Assembly (NCBI GenBank): GCA_041552135.1
Contig: JBFELL010000028.1
Span: forward strand, 1-22,849
Length of the DNA stretch: 22,849 nucleotides
Source of the DNA: SZUA-186 sp041552135
Lineage (GTDB): Bacteria > Pseudomonadota > Gammaproteobacteria > UBA9214
Direction of reading: 5' to 3'
Below the pieces are notes generated by a model, which was not told where the DNA came from, ran no database searches, and saw only the letters and a program-made list of their open reading frames with translations. The translations under genes and the position numbers were made by a program. How positions within the stretch are numbered: the first letter of the stretch is position 1; each line of letters opens with the position of its first letter. Positions 1 to 9,129 of the stretch are shown piece by piece.

Positions 1-37
1 CGCGCAGTTCGCCGCGCGTCGCAAAACTGTCGTTCAT
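1..37 (-). CDS. 5' end of a gene cut by the window edge (possibly aconitate hydratase)
   Basis: Only 12 codons are inside the window, reading MNDSFATRGELR on the minus strand. The ATG is preceded by a good ribosome binding site (AGGAG, 5 nt before the ATG), which supports a real start. The gene lies 123 nt downstream of hflD on the same strand. In E. coli and Pseudomonas this slot holds purB, but PurB proteins normally begin differently (MELSSL-type). The short N-terminus is closer to that of AcnA-type aconitases, which begin with a D-S-F/L...TR.TL pattern. With 12 residues this is only a guess, though it would fit the nearby icd. Confidence 0.4.
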   Translation of the reverse strand, partial: MNDSFATRGELR

Positions 38-127
38 AGAAACTCCTGCCAGGGTCGTAAACGTTGCCGGGTGGAATTGCGCGTCCCGCGGGGCATTACC
101 TGCAGGGCGCCCGGACCGGGAGGCGCG

Positions 128-133
128 ATTATA
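128..133 (-). promoter_or_regulatory. Candidate -10 element for the gene at the left edge
   Basis: The hflD-to-next-gene gap holds a perfect TATAAT on the minus strand, about 90 nt upstream of the ATG at 37. No convincing -35 is seen at 16-18 nt. A GC-rich imperfect stem lies just downstream, around 108-127, in what would be the leader. This suggests the left-edge gene has its own promoter rather than depending only on the mnmA-hflD operon. Confidence 0.4.
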
Positions 134-160
134 CACCAAACCGGCGGGCAATCAGGCCGC

Positions 161-799
161 TCAGTCCGTGCTGCGTGACGCTTCCAGCAATCCGCTGGCC
201 GCCTCCACCAGTGCCCTGCGGTGCAGGACGAGCGACAGGCGGCCGCCACCACACTGTCGCCACAACACCGCGGCCCGGATTGCCGCGAGCAGCAGGGCGC
301 GGATCAGGTTCTGGTTATCGGGATTTTCGAGGATGGCCGGTTCGCCGCTGATCATCAGCCGCGGCTGCAGCGTGCTGACGGTTTGCCGGTAGCAGTCGGC
401 AAGTCCACCCATCACGGCGGCATGCATCATGTCGAAGAACGCCACCTGTTCCCTGGCCCGGTCGATGCCGGCACGGATGCGCTCCAGCATATCGCGGTTG
501 CGGGACAGTTTGCGTTCCAGGTAGAGCAGGGTAATGGCATGACGTGTTATCTCCATGTCGCGTGCAGCCCGCTCCGGGCCAAGCTGTGCCAGCAATGTCT
601 CCAGCCCGAGGCGCAGGTCCGGTAGTTCGCCAAACACCCGGTCCGCCGCCTCCGGGTCGGTGTTGAACACCCCCGCCAGGCAGGCCTGTACCGCCGTTGC
701 ATCCAGGCTCTGTCCGAGCGCCACTTGCTGAACCAGCTTTACGGCCTGGAACAGGCCGGCCAGGGCGATTGCCTGGTTGCGAATTCGCGCCTTGCTCAT
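161..799 (-). CDS. hflD: HflD family high-frequency lysogenization protein
   Basis: The 212-residue product has the family's usual length and its predominantly alpha-helical, Leu/Ala-rich composition. It begins MSKARIRNQAIALAGLFQAV and contains the conserved stretch around ERKLSRNRDML near residues 96-106. HflD is a peripheral inner-membrane protein, known in E. coli for binding phage lambda CII; its general cellular role is unclear. The ATG overlaps the mnmA stop by 4 bp (ATGA), so the two are translationally coupled. mnmA-hflD is one of the most stable gene pairs in gammaproteobacteria, and this context supports the call as much as the protein itself. Confidence 0.9.
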   Translation of the reverse strand: MSKARIRNQAIALAGLFQAVKLVQQVALGQSLDATAVQACLAGVFNTDPEAADRVFGELPDLRLGLETLLAQLGPERAARDMEITRHAITLLYLERKLSRNRDMLERIRAGIDRAREQVAFFDMMHAAVMGGLADCYRQTVSTLQPRLMISGEPAILENPDNQNLIRALLLAAIRAAVLWRQCGGGRLSLVLHRRALVEAASGLLEASRSTD

Positions 800-1875
800 C
801 CTGTCGCCACCTCGATTACCCCGCCGCCCAGGCAGGTCTCGCCGTCATAAAACACCACTGACTGCCCGGGTGTAACCGCCCGCTGTGCCTGTTCAAACAT
901 CACCACACAGGCATCTGCGCCGGTCAGTTCCACCCTGCAGGGCTGGTCCTGATGCCGGTGGCGGATCCTTGCCGTCAGGGAAAATCGTTCTGCCGGTGCA
1001 CTGCCCGCGATCCAGTGCAAACGGCCTGCCCGCAGGGTCCGGCTGAACAGGGCAGGGTGATCGACACCCTGCACCACACGCAGGACATTGCTGGTCAGGT
1101 CCTTTCCCGCCACATACCAGGGATCGCCCGTGGCATGCTTTCGCCCGCCGATCCCCAGGCCCTGTCGCTGGCCGATGGTATAGAACATCAGCCCGTCATG
1201 CATGCCAATCACCTCGTCGTCGAGGGTGCGGATTTCACCCGGCTGTCCCGGCAGGTATTGCGCCAGGAAATCGCGGAACCTGCGCTCGCCGATAAAACAG
1301 ATACCGGTGCTGTCCTTCTTGGCATGATTGGCAAACCCGGCCTTTGCCGCGATCTCGCGCACCGCGGTTTTCTCCAGGTGACCAACGGGAAACAGGCTGC
1401 GCTGCAGCTGCGACTGGTCCAGGGTATGCAGGAAGTAGGTCTGGTCCTTTGAATTGTCCGTACCGCGCAGCAGGCGGATGCTGTGATTTTTTCCGATACG
1501 GGCATAGTGGCCCGTGGCAATGGCGTCGGCGCCCAGTTCCAGGGCGTAATCGAGAAAGGCACGAAATTTGATCTCCCGGTTACAGATCACGTCCGGGTTG
1601 GGCGTGCGGCCGGCCTGGTACTCATCGAGGAAGTAGCGGAACACCCGGTTCCAGTATTCACCGGAGAAGCTGACTGTTTTCAGCTTAATCTGCAGCCGCC
1701 GGCAGATCTCCGTGGCATCGGCGAGGTCCTGTTCCGCCGGACAGAAGCCCGCATCATCATCCTCGTCCCAGTTCTTCATGAACACGGCGGTCACCTCATG
1801 CCCCTGCTGCCCGAGCAACAGGGCGGCCACCGCGGAATCGACCCCGCCCGAGAGTCCGACAACAATATGGCTCAT
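796..1875 (-). CDS. mnmA: tRNA-specific 2-thiouridylase MnmA
   Basis: The 359-residue protein thiolates U34 of tRNA Lys, Glu and Gln in the cytoplasm, using ATP and persulfide sulfur relayed by the Tus system. The PP-loop GLSGGVDS lies at residues 8-15. The two catalytic cysteines are visible as Cys98 (NPDVICNREIKF) and Cys193 (STGICFIGER), matching the known Cys pair of the E. coli enzyme. The C-terminal beta-barrel region has the usual GQSVVFYDGE.CLGGG.I signature. Length is normal. It is preceded on the same strand by the secreted unknown gene (24 nt gap) and followed by hflD with a 4-bp overlap, forming one operon with nudJ. Confidence 0.97.
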   Translation of the reverse strand: MSHIVVGLSGGVDSAVAALLLGQQGHEVTAVFMKNWDEDDDAGFCPAEQDLADATEICRRLQIKLKTVSFSGEYWNRVFRYFLDEYQAGRTPNPDVICNREIKFRAFLDYALELGADAIATGHYARIGKNHSIRLLRGTDNSKDQTYFLHTLDQSQLQRSLFPVGHLEKTAVREIAAKAGFANHAKKDSTGICFIGERRFRDFLAQYLPGQPGEIRTLDDEVIGMHDGLMFYTIGQRQGLGIGGRKHATGDPWYVAGKDLTSNVLRVVQGVDHPALFSRTLRAGRLHWIAGSAPAERFSLTARIRHRHQDQPCRVELTGADACVVMFEQAQRAVTPGQSVVFYDGETCLGGGVIEVATG

Positions 1876-1899
1876 CTGCAGTCCGGCAAGCGGTCTGTG

Positions 1900-2505
1900 T
1901 CAGTCATCGGCCGGATCCCGTCCGGAGCGCCAGTCCTCAAGCCGCACAATGTGCGGCAGCTGACCATTGTCCCGGAACCAGCTGTCCACGACGTAGTGAC
2001 TGCTGGAGCCGAGGTCCTCGATGACGGCCGTACTGTGCGGCATGCCGACAAACAGGCCAAAGCGTGTCGCACGCTCGGCGACGCGATGAAAGCGCAACAG
2101 CGCATCCCCTTCCAGCAGGCGCAGATAGGTCGTGGTATTGGTCGACTCGTCAATGCAGTCGAGCTGGCCTGGCTGGCCGAAGCCGGCAATATTCCGGCCC
2201 CTGTCCTGCGAGGTGCCGGTATGCCGGCCGACGATGGTTTCGAACAATGCCATGGAACGGGCAATGGCTGTACGCTCCTGCGCTGCACTGGATGCCGGCT
2301 CGCGCAGCGGCGCCGTGACCTCGCGCCATTCCGTGTCACTCATCGAATCGGTCACCACGCTGGCGCAGGAATGATCGAAGCAGACGGAATAGCGCGAAGG
2401 CGTCGGTGCACGAATGATGTCGTCATGGATGAACGCATCCGCCACGGGCCTCGTCACGGGCAGCAGGATCAACAGCAGCGGCAGGATGCGCAGGCTAGTC
2501 GACAT
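1900..2505 (-). CDS. Secreted or anchored conserved protein of unknown function
   Basis: This 201-residue product begins with a likely signal peptide (MSTSLRILPLLLILLPVTRPVADA, cleavage after ADA near residue 24). I cannot assign a function. The mature part has two close cysteines near residues 42 and 47 (YSVCFDHSC) and a third in GQLDCIDEST, followed by a conserved-looking aromatic and acidic C-terminal half (SSSHYVVDSWFRDNG). I have an impression of similar hypothetical proteins in other gammaproteobacteria but cannot name a family. It starts 11 bp inside the end of nudJ, so translation is probably coupled, and it ends 24 nt before mnmA. Being a periplasmic protein in a tRNA-modification operon is unexpected. 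Confidence 0.8.
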   Translation of the reverse strand: MSTSLRILPLLLILLPVTRPVADAFIHDDIIRAPTPSRYSVCFDHSCASVVTDSMSDTEWREVTAPLREPASSAAQERTAIARSMALFETIVGRHTGTSQDRGRNIAGFGQPGQLDCIDESTNTTTYLRLLEGDALLRFHRVAERATRFGLFVGMPHSTAVIEDLGSSSHYVVDSWFRDNGQLPHIVRLEDWRSGRDPADD

Positions 2506-2956
2506 CGTTCAGCAGCGTGAGCGGATAGGCGTGACCGGCAAGGTAATCCTCGAGCGAGCGCAGCACCATGGGGCTGCGAAGGCTGGCGGACTGCTGGCGG
2601 ATTTCCTGAGGACTCAGCCAGTGAACGCGCCGGATGTCAGTATCGAGCCGACGCCCGGGGTCGTGTCCGGTACAACGGCCGGAGAAGGTGGCCCGCAGGA
2701 AGGTACTGCCCTTGTCAGGCTGCTGCCACCGGTAGAGCCCCACCAGCGCAGTCGGCTGGAAGTGCCAGGCGGTCTCCTCCAGGGTCTCGCGAATGACGGC
2801 CGCGAGCAGGTTTTCACCCTCCTCGAGATGCCCGGCAGGCTGGTTCAGTAGCGCCCTGCCGTCGATATACTCCTCTACCAGCAGGAAACGACCCCCGTCC
2901 TCGGCCACGGCAGCAACCGTCACGTGGGGCTTCCAGATTATTTCTCTGCTATTCAT
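2495..2956 (-). CDS. nudJ: NudJ-type Nudix hydrolase
   Basis: The 153-residue protein has the same length as E. coli NudJ and shares its opening (KPHVTVA) and the WVSAEEI-like region near WLSPQEIRQQSASLRSPMV. The Nudix box spans about residues 42-64, G-HLEEG-E-(7)-RETLEET; the usual Gly two residues after EE is Ala (RETLEETA). The metal-binding Glu residues are kept. NudJ hydrolyses thiamine pyrophosphate, its hydroxymethylpyrimidine pyrophosphate precursor and some nucleoside tri- and diphosphates. It leads the nudJ-unknown-mnmA-hflD operon, as in E. coli where nudJ precedes mnmA. No Shine-Dalgarno sequence is evident before the ATG; a TAAAAT hexamer lies 7 nt upstream, so the transcript may be leaderless. 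Confidence 0.93.
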   Translation of the reverse strand: MNSREIIWKPHVTVAAVAEDGGRFLLVEEYIDGRALLNQPAGHLEEGENLLAAVIRETLEETAWHFQPTALVGLYRWQQPDKGSTFLRATFSGRCTGHDPGRRLDTDIRRVHWLSPQEIRQQSASLRSPMVLRSLEDYLAGHAYPLTLLNDVD

Positions 2957-3170
2957 CAGGTTAATTTTATTATCGCATATTCACGGGGAAGGACTAGAGA
3001 ATCACCTGCTTGGCTGGCATATTTGCGTTGAAATATTGGCACTCGCGCTACCTCACTGATTACCCTATACTTCGCATCTCATTTTTGGTGAACGGGGTTC
3101 GGGCCGCAGATGCAAGACTTCAAAGCAAAAATGTAACCATAATCCAATGCCAATCTAAAACATGTGTTTC

Positions 3171-3176
3171 AGGAGG
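3171..3176 (+). promoter_or_regulatory. Strong Shine-Dalgarno site that fixes the start of the secreted protein
   Basis: A perfect AGGAGG sits 8 nt before the ATG at 3185. An upstream in-frame ATG at 3164 lies before this site and would not give a signal peptide at the N-terminus, so 3185 is preferred. The other starts in the window that I examined have weaker sites. Confidence 0.85.
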
Positions 3177-3184
3177 AGAAGGTC

Positions 3185-4099
3185 ATGACTGCCTTGCTAA
3201 GAAAAACCTTTATATTCGGACTGTTCTGTATCCTTTCAATCAATTCCGCGCTGGCCGAAGACGTGCTGATGCCGTTCGTGCTGGCCTTCAAGACCACCGG
3301 TGATGTCAACACCGTCGCCGGCGACGTCAAGGGCAAGCTCACCGCTGCCGGTTTTGAAGTGATCGGCGAGTACTCGCCGTATGACGGCGCCCACGTCATC
3401 GGCGTGACCAATGACGCCCTCAAGGGCCATGCCGCCAAGTCCGAGCGTGGCGGTTACGGTGCCGTGCAGCGTGTCGCCGTCACCAAGAATGGCGACGACA
3501 TCGAGGTCAGTTACACCAATCCCGTCTACATGGCTGCTGCCTACCGCATGGCATCTGACATGGCCGACATCCGCGCCGCCCTCGAGGGTGCCCTGGGCGC
3601 CGAGATGGACTACGGCTCCGAGAAGAACCTGACAGCGGAAGACCTGCGCAAGTATCACTACACCGTCTTGATGGAATACTTCGACGACCCGAGCGAGCTG
3701 GCCGAGTATGACAGCCACGCAGAAGCTGTGAAGGCCGTCGAGGACTCCCTGGCTGCCGGCCTGGGCGCCACCGCCAAGGTCTGGCGCGTCGACATCCCGG
3801 GCAAGGAGGAGACCGTGTTCGGTGTTGCGCTCAAGGGCAAGGACAGCGAGGACTGCAGCGGCGACGCATTCGTCATGAGCCGTGTCGACAAGGCCTCGCC
3901 GCGCTCCACCGCCCACCTGCCGTATGAAATCCTGGTGACAGAGGGAAATAGCGAGGCCCTGTATGCACGCTTCCGCATCGCCATCAACTGGCCGCATCTG
4001 CCGATGGTTGCCAGTGAGTCCGGTACATTCTTCAAAATCATGTGCTCTCCGGGCGCTATCGAGGAAGCCCTGATCCAGGCATCCGGCGAAGAGCCCTAG
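3185..4099 (+). CDS. Highly translated secreted protein, unknown function (weakly DUF302-like)
   Basis: The 304-residue product has a clear signal peptide (MTALLRKTFIFGLFCILSINSALA, cleavage near residue 24), so it is exported. The mature protein seems to have two halves. The first carries KGKLTAAGFEVIGEYSPY, a pattern reminiscent of DUF302 domains. The second contains LPYEILVTEGNSEALYARF and FFKIMCSPGAIEEAL. There are only two cysteines, Cys-229 and Cys-290 or close to these positions. Function is not known to me. The perfect SD, strongly biased codons (GCC, CTG, AAG, ATC, GTC) and a dedicated strong terminator suggest an abundant protein. It is monocistronic: nudJ is divergent and icd lies beyond the terminator. 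Confidence 0.85.
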   Translation: MTALLRKTFIFGLFCILSINSALAEDVLMPFVLAFKTTGDVNTVAGDVKGKLTAAGFEVIGEYSPYDGAHVIGVTNDALKGHAAKSERGGYGAVQRVAVTKNGDDIEVSYTNPVYMAAAYRMASDMADIRAALEGALGAEMDYGSEKNLTAEDLRKYHYTVLMEYFDDPSELAEYDSHAEAVKAVEDSLAAGLGATAKVWRVDIPGKEETVFGVALKGKDSEDCSGDAFVMSRVDKASPRSTAHLPYEILVTEGNSEALYARFRIAINWPHLPMVASESGTFFKIMCSPGAIEEALIQASGEEP

Positions 4100-4135
4100 C
4101 GATCGACCGGCCTGCATTGCAGGCTGCGCAACAGC

Positions 4136-4166
4136 AAAGCCCCTGCCTGTGGCAGGGGCTTTTTTT
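4136..4166 (+). terminator. Rho-independent terminator of the secreted-protein gene
   Basis: A 9-bp perfect stem (GCCCCTGCC / GGCAGGGGC, 4139-4147 and 4151-4159) with a 3-nt TGT loop is followed by seven T residues. Three upstream A residues extend the pairing with the T run. It begins 37 nt after the stop at 4099 and ends before icd, so icd needs its own promoter or relies on readthrough. Confidence 0.95.
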
Positions 4167-4219
4167 CGGGTATCATTCACACCCCCCACCCATCAGAGAT
4201 GACCAGACAGGACGGCTCC

Positions 4220-5476
4220 ATGACGTACACACATATCGACATCCCGGCTCAGGGCGAGAAAATCCGGGTCAGTCAGGACAACTCCCTGGAAGTCCCGCCA
4301 CACCCCGTGATTCCCTTCATCGAGGGTGACGGTATCGGTATCGATATCACACCGGTCATGCGCAAGGTCGTGGATGCCGTCGTGGATCGCGCCTATGACG
4401 GTGAGCGCTCCGTTGTCTGGATGGAGATCTACGCCGGCGAGAAGGCCAACGCGGTGTACGGCGAGAACACCTGGCTGCCGGAGGAAACCCTGGAGGCCAT
4501 ACGCGAGTACACGGTGGCCATCAAGGGACCGCTGACAACGCCGGTCGGCGGCGGTATCCGCTCGCTGAACGTCACGCTCAGGCAGGAACTCGATCTGTTC
4601 ATTTGCCAGCGCCCGGTACGCTATTTCGAGGGCACGCCCAGCCCGCTGCGGGAACCCGAGAAGACGGATATGGTGATCTTTCGCGAGAACTCGGAAGACA
4701 TCTATGCCGGCATCGAGTGGCAGGCCGGCAGCGAGGAGGTCAGGAAGGTTATCGACTTCCTGCAGAATGAAATGGGCGTCACCAAGATCCGCTTTCCCGA
4801 AACCTCCGGCATTGGTGTCAAGCCGGTTTCATCGGAAGGCACGAAACGCCTTGTCCGCAAGGCGATCCAGTACGCCATCGACCAGGACCGCGATTCGGTG
4901 ACACTGGTGCACAAGGGCAACATCATGAAGTTCACCGAGGGCGCCTTCAAGAACTGGGGCTACGAACTCGCCAGAGAGGAATTCGGTGCGGTGGAAATCG
5001 ATGGTGGCCCCTGGTGCAGCTTCAAGAACCCCGATACCGGACGCGAAATCACCGTCAAGGACGTCATCGCGGACGCCTTCCTGCAGCAGATCCTGCTGCG
5101 CCCGGCAGAGTACAGCGTCATCGCCACACTTAACCTGAACGGTGACTACATATCCGATGCACTGGCCGCCCAGGTAGGTGGTATCGGCATGGCACCTGGC
5201 GCCAACCTGTCCGATACGATTGCACTGTTCGAGGCGACCCACGGCACCGCTCCGGGATATGCCGGCAAGGACCAGGTGAACCCGAGTTCGCTGATCCTCT
5301 CGGCTGAAATGATGCTGCGCCACCTTGGCTGGAACGAGGCAGCCGACCTGATCATCAAGGGACTGTCCGGGGCGATCGCCTCCGGCAATGTGACTTACGA
5401 CCTGGAGCGCCTGATGGCTGGTGCCACAAAGGTCAGCTGCTCTCGATTCGGCGAGGAAATCATTTCCCGCGCCTGA
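4220..5476 (+). CDS. icd: Isocitrate dehydrogenase, NADP-type (Icd)
   Basis: The 418-residue enzyme oxidises isocitrate to 2-oxoglutarate and CO2 in the TCA cycle. It aligns along its full length with E. coli Icd (416 residues). The substrate loop GGGIRSLNVTLRQ keeps the serine that AceK phosphorylates in E. coli. KGNIMKFTEGAFK and the metal-binding DVIADAFLQQ segment are present. At the coenzyme site, Tyr345, Val351, Tyr391 and Arg395 equivalents remain (YAGKDQV, VTYDLER), but Lys344 is Gly (HGTAPGYAG). I chose ATG 4220, which matches the E. coli N-terminus; an in-frame ATG at 4199 would add seven residues. It is convergent with the cold-shock gene. Confidence 0.96.
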   Translation: MTYTHIDIPAQGEKIRVSQDNSLEVPPHPVIPFIEGDGIGIDITPVMRKVVDAVVDRAYDGERSVVWMEIYAGEKANAVYGENTWLPEETLEAIREYTVAIKGPLTTPVGGGIRSLNVTLRQELDLFICQRPVRYFEGTPSPLREPEKTDMVIFRENSEDIYAGIEWQAGSEEVRKVIDFLQNEMGVTKIRFPETSGIGVKPVSSEGTKRLVRKAIQYAIDQDRDSVTLVHKGNIMKFTEGAFKNWGYELAREEFGAVEIDGGPWCSFKNPDTGREITVKDVIADAFLQQILLRPAEYSVIATLNLNGDYISDALAAQVGGIGMAPGANLSDTIALFEATHGTAPGYAGKDQVNPSSLILSAEMMLRHLGWNEAADLIIKGLSGAIASGNVTYDLERLMAGATKVSCSRFGEEIISRA

Positions 5477-5510
5477 ACCGCAGGGCAGGGAACCGGAATC
5501 TTGCCAGACA

Positions 5511-5539
5511 ATCACCCGCGCCACAATGGCGCGGGTGAT
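5511..5539. terminator. Perfect 13-bp hairpin between convergent icd and csp
   Basis: ATCACCCGCGCCA (5511-5523) and its exact complement (5527-5539) flank a CAA loop. It lies 35 nt after the icd stop and 44 nt beyond the csp stop, so it could end transcription in both directions. No T run follows on either strand, so it is not a classical intrinsic terminator. It may act as an mRNA 3'-end stabiliser or a Rho-assisted stop. Confidence 0.6.
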
Positions 5540-5583
5540 GGTCGTATGGCACCAGGTGCCGGAGCTATCTGTAACGGCCGCTG

Positions 5584-5793
5584 CTAGACATCGGCCGATT
5601 TGATGGTGGAGGCCTGCAGTCCCTTCGGCCCTTCGGTGATTTCGAACTCGACCCTCTGGCCTTCGTTCAACGTTTTGTAACCGTCCATCTCAATCGCCGA
5701 GAAATGCGCAAAGACGTCTTCTCCCCCCTCTTCAGGCGAAATGAAACCATAACCCTTGGAATTACTGAACCACTTCACTATACCAACTGACAT
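5584..5793 (-). CDS. cspD: Cold-shock domain protein (CspA/CspD family)
   Basis: The 69-residue protein consists of one cold-shock domain, an OB fold that binds single-stranded nucleic acid. RNP1 (KGYGFI) lies near residues 12-17 and RNP2 (VFAHF) near 27-31. I start at the ATG at 5793, preceded by AGGAAGGA with good spacing; a longer in-frame ORF from 5856 would add a non-conserved 21-residue extension. The position next to clpS-clpA and icd is that of cspD in Pseudomonas, so I use that symbol tentatively. The leader is about 130 nt and rich in hairpins, as expected for cold-shock mRNAs. Confidence 0.93.
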   Translation of the reverse strand: MSVGIVKWFSNSKGYGFISPEEGGEDVFAHFSAIEMDGYKTLNEGQRVEFEITEGPKGLQASTIKSADV

Positions 5794-6127
5794 GACAATC
5801 CTTCCTGAAGTTTTGCTATCAGCGGAATGACTTCCGCTGTTGTTATCAACAGGCAATATCGCGGGCCTGCTCCCGCAAATCCCGCGTTTACCCCCCCGGA
5901 CGGCGATACCGCTCGCCGACTTGTATAACTTATATTTGTCCCCAATATTGAGTCAAGTCTGTGTGGCCGCGGCCGATTGACATAAAGCGCCGGAATTCAG
6001 GCGTTTCTTTGCAAGATTACACGGTATATGCTACCTATATAGGTGTATGTCATTACGTTACAGGGCTTTTTCCCGGCACCTGACAGATGTTACAGACGCT
6101 AAGTACCACCCGGGATAGAATAGCGGC
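5794..6127. other. Divergent control region between csp and clpS
   Basis: This 334-nt gap holds the csp leader and promoter on the minus strand and presumably the clpS promoter on the plus strand. Within the csp leader are short dyads, including CGGCGA/TCGCCG (5901-5918) and GCGGG/CCCGC (about 5861-5876). A perfect TTGACA at 5977-5982 (plus) lacks a -10 at usable distance. I see no open reading frame with coding character and no tRNA. Confidence 0.7.
5929..5956 (-). promoter_or_regulatory. Sigma70-type promoter of the cold-shock gene
   Basis: On the minus strand TTGACT (5951-5956) is separated by 16 nt from TATAAG (5929-5934). Each hexamer has 5 of 6 consensus bases. Transcription from about 5922 would give a leader near 130 nt, typical of cold-shock mRNAs whose leaders control stability and translation. 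Confidence 0.7.
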
Positions 6128-6448
6128 ATGAGTGATACGCAACGACATGACAGCGATGAAGGTCTGGCGCTGAAAGAGGCCAGGCCCGAGCTGAAGGAAC
6201 CACAACTTTACAAGGTCGTGTTGATGAACGACGACTACACACCGATGGAGTTTGTCGTTCAGTTGCTGGAAAAACTGTTCGGCATGGACCGTGAAAAGGC
6301 CACCCGTGTCATGCTGCATATCCATACCCGGGGCAAGGGCGTGTGTGGTGTATTCACCTACGAGATTGCCGAAACCAAGGTGGCCCAGGTGAACGAGTAT
6401 TCACAGCGGCACCAGCACCCGCTGCTGTGCGCAATGGAGGAAGTCTAG
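6128..6448 (+). CDS. clpS: ClpS, N-degron adaptor for ClpAP
   Basis: The 106-residue adaptor delivers proteins with Leu, Phe, Tyr or Trp at the N-terminus to ClpA. The N-degron pocket is intact: the NDDYTPMEF segment (Asn-Asp-Asp plus the gating Met) near residues 34-42, and the pocket His in HIHTRGKG near residue 65. The C-terminus AETKVA...HPLLC matches E. coli ClpS closely. It lies 19 nt upstream of clpA on the same strand, the usual pair. There is no clear SD; a TAGAAT hexamer lies 6 nt before the ATG, which would place the transcription start near the initiation codon. Confidence 0.97.
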   Translation: MSDTQRHDSDEGLALKEARPELKEPQLYKVVLMNDDYTPMEFVVQLLEKLFGMDREKATRVMLHIHTRGKGVCGVFTYEIAETKVAQVNEYSQRHQHPLLCAMEEV

Positions 6449-6467
6449 TCTACGACCGGAAACCGAT

Positions 6468-8719
<2,252 letters not shown>

Positions 8720-8726
<7 letters not shown>

Positions 8727-8968
8727 CAGCCGGGCTGCCGGCAGCCGTATCCGCGTGCACGGTAGGTAATTCGTCCCTTGGAGAGGTCATAGGGAGTGAG
8801 TTCGACGGTGACCTTGTCGCCCCTGAGGATGCGGATGTAGTGCTTGCGCATCTTCCCTGATATGTGTGCGGTCACCACGTGACCGTTCTCCAGTTCTACC
8901 CGGAACATGGTGTTAGGCAGGGTCTCGATGACCGTGCCTTCCATCTCGATGTGATCTTCTTTTGCCAT
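8720..8968 (-). CDS. infA: Translation initiation factor IF-1 with a C-terminal tail
   Basis: Residues 1-72 match canonical IF-1 almost exactly (MAKEDHIEMEGTVIETLPNT, then HVVTAHISGKMRK and DLSKGRITYRAR). IF-1 occupies the ribosomal A site during initiation. The protein normally ends near residue 72; here it continues for ten residues, GYGCRQPGCQ, giving 82 residues and two cysteines. The extension is encoded by sequence that includes a 14-bp palindrome and reaches 7 bp into the convergent clpA gene. Position between clpA and aat matches Pseudomonas. A promoter with a perfect TATAAT lies upstream. Confidence 0.95.
8733..8746. repeat. 14-bp perfect palindrome at the infA/clpA 3' junction
   Basis: GGCTGCCGGCAGCC is self-complementary and lies inside the codons of the IF-1 tail, 7 nt after the clpA stop. 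It may be the remains of, or still serve as, a shared 3'-end hairpin for the convergent genes. No T run follows. Confidence 0.6.
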
Positions 8969-9003
8969 GAAATTAGTTATCAGTCAGTTGCAACAGGCGC
9001 TGC

Positions 9004-9009
9004 ATTATA
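9004..9009 (-). promoter_or_regulatory. -10 element of the infA promoter
   Basis: TATAAT on the minus strand, 35 nt upstream of the infA ATG at 8968. The -35 region at 17 nt is poor (TTCTTC). A short perfect dyad, ACGGGA-AGAA-TCCCGT (9023-9038), overlaps the -35 area and could be an operator-like site or the 3' hairpin of aat. Confidence 0.55.
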
Positions 9010-9129
9010 CCCGGAAAGCCTCACGGGAAGAATCCCGTATTATCTGTCCCGCAGAGAGGCTGTTTCAGGCAGATGCCCTGCCGGCCCGTTCCAGCCTGGC
9101 TGCGCCGGCGGCGCAGCGGAAAATCCAGG

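Noticed and set aside
1483..2520. 345-codon open frame antisense to mnmA and the secreted unknown
   Set aside because: It is a shadow of GC-rich coding DNA; the opposite strand has MnmA motifs and operon overlaps.
5584..5856. Longer 90-residue form of the cold-shock protein
   Set aside because: The strong AGGAAGGA site precedes the ATG at 5793, and the extra N-terminal residues are not found in the family.
5977..5982. Perfect TTGACA as a clpS -35
   Set aside because: No -10-like hexamer occurs at 15-19 nt downstream.
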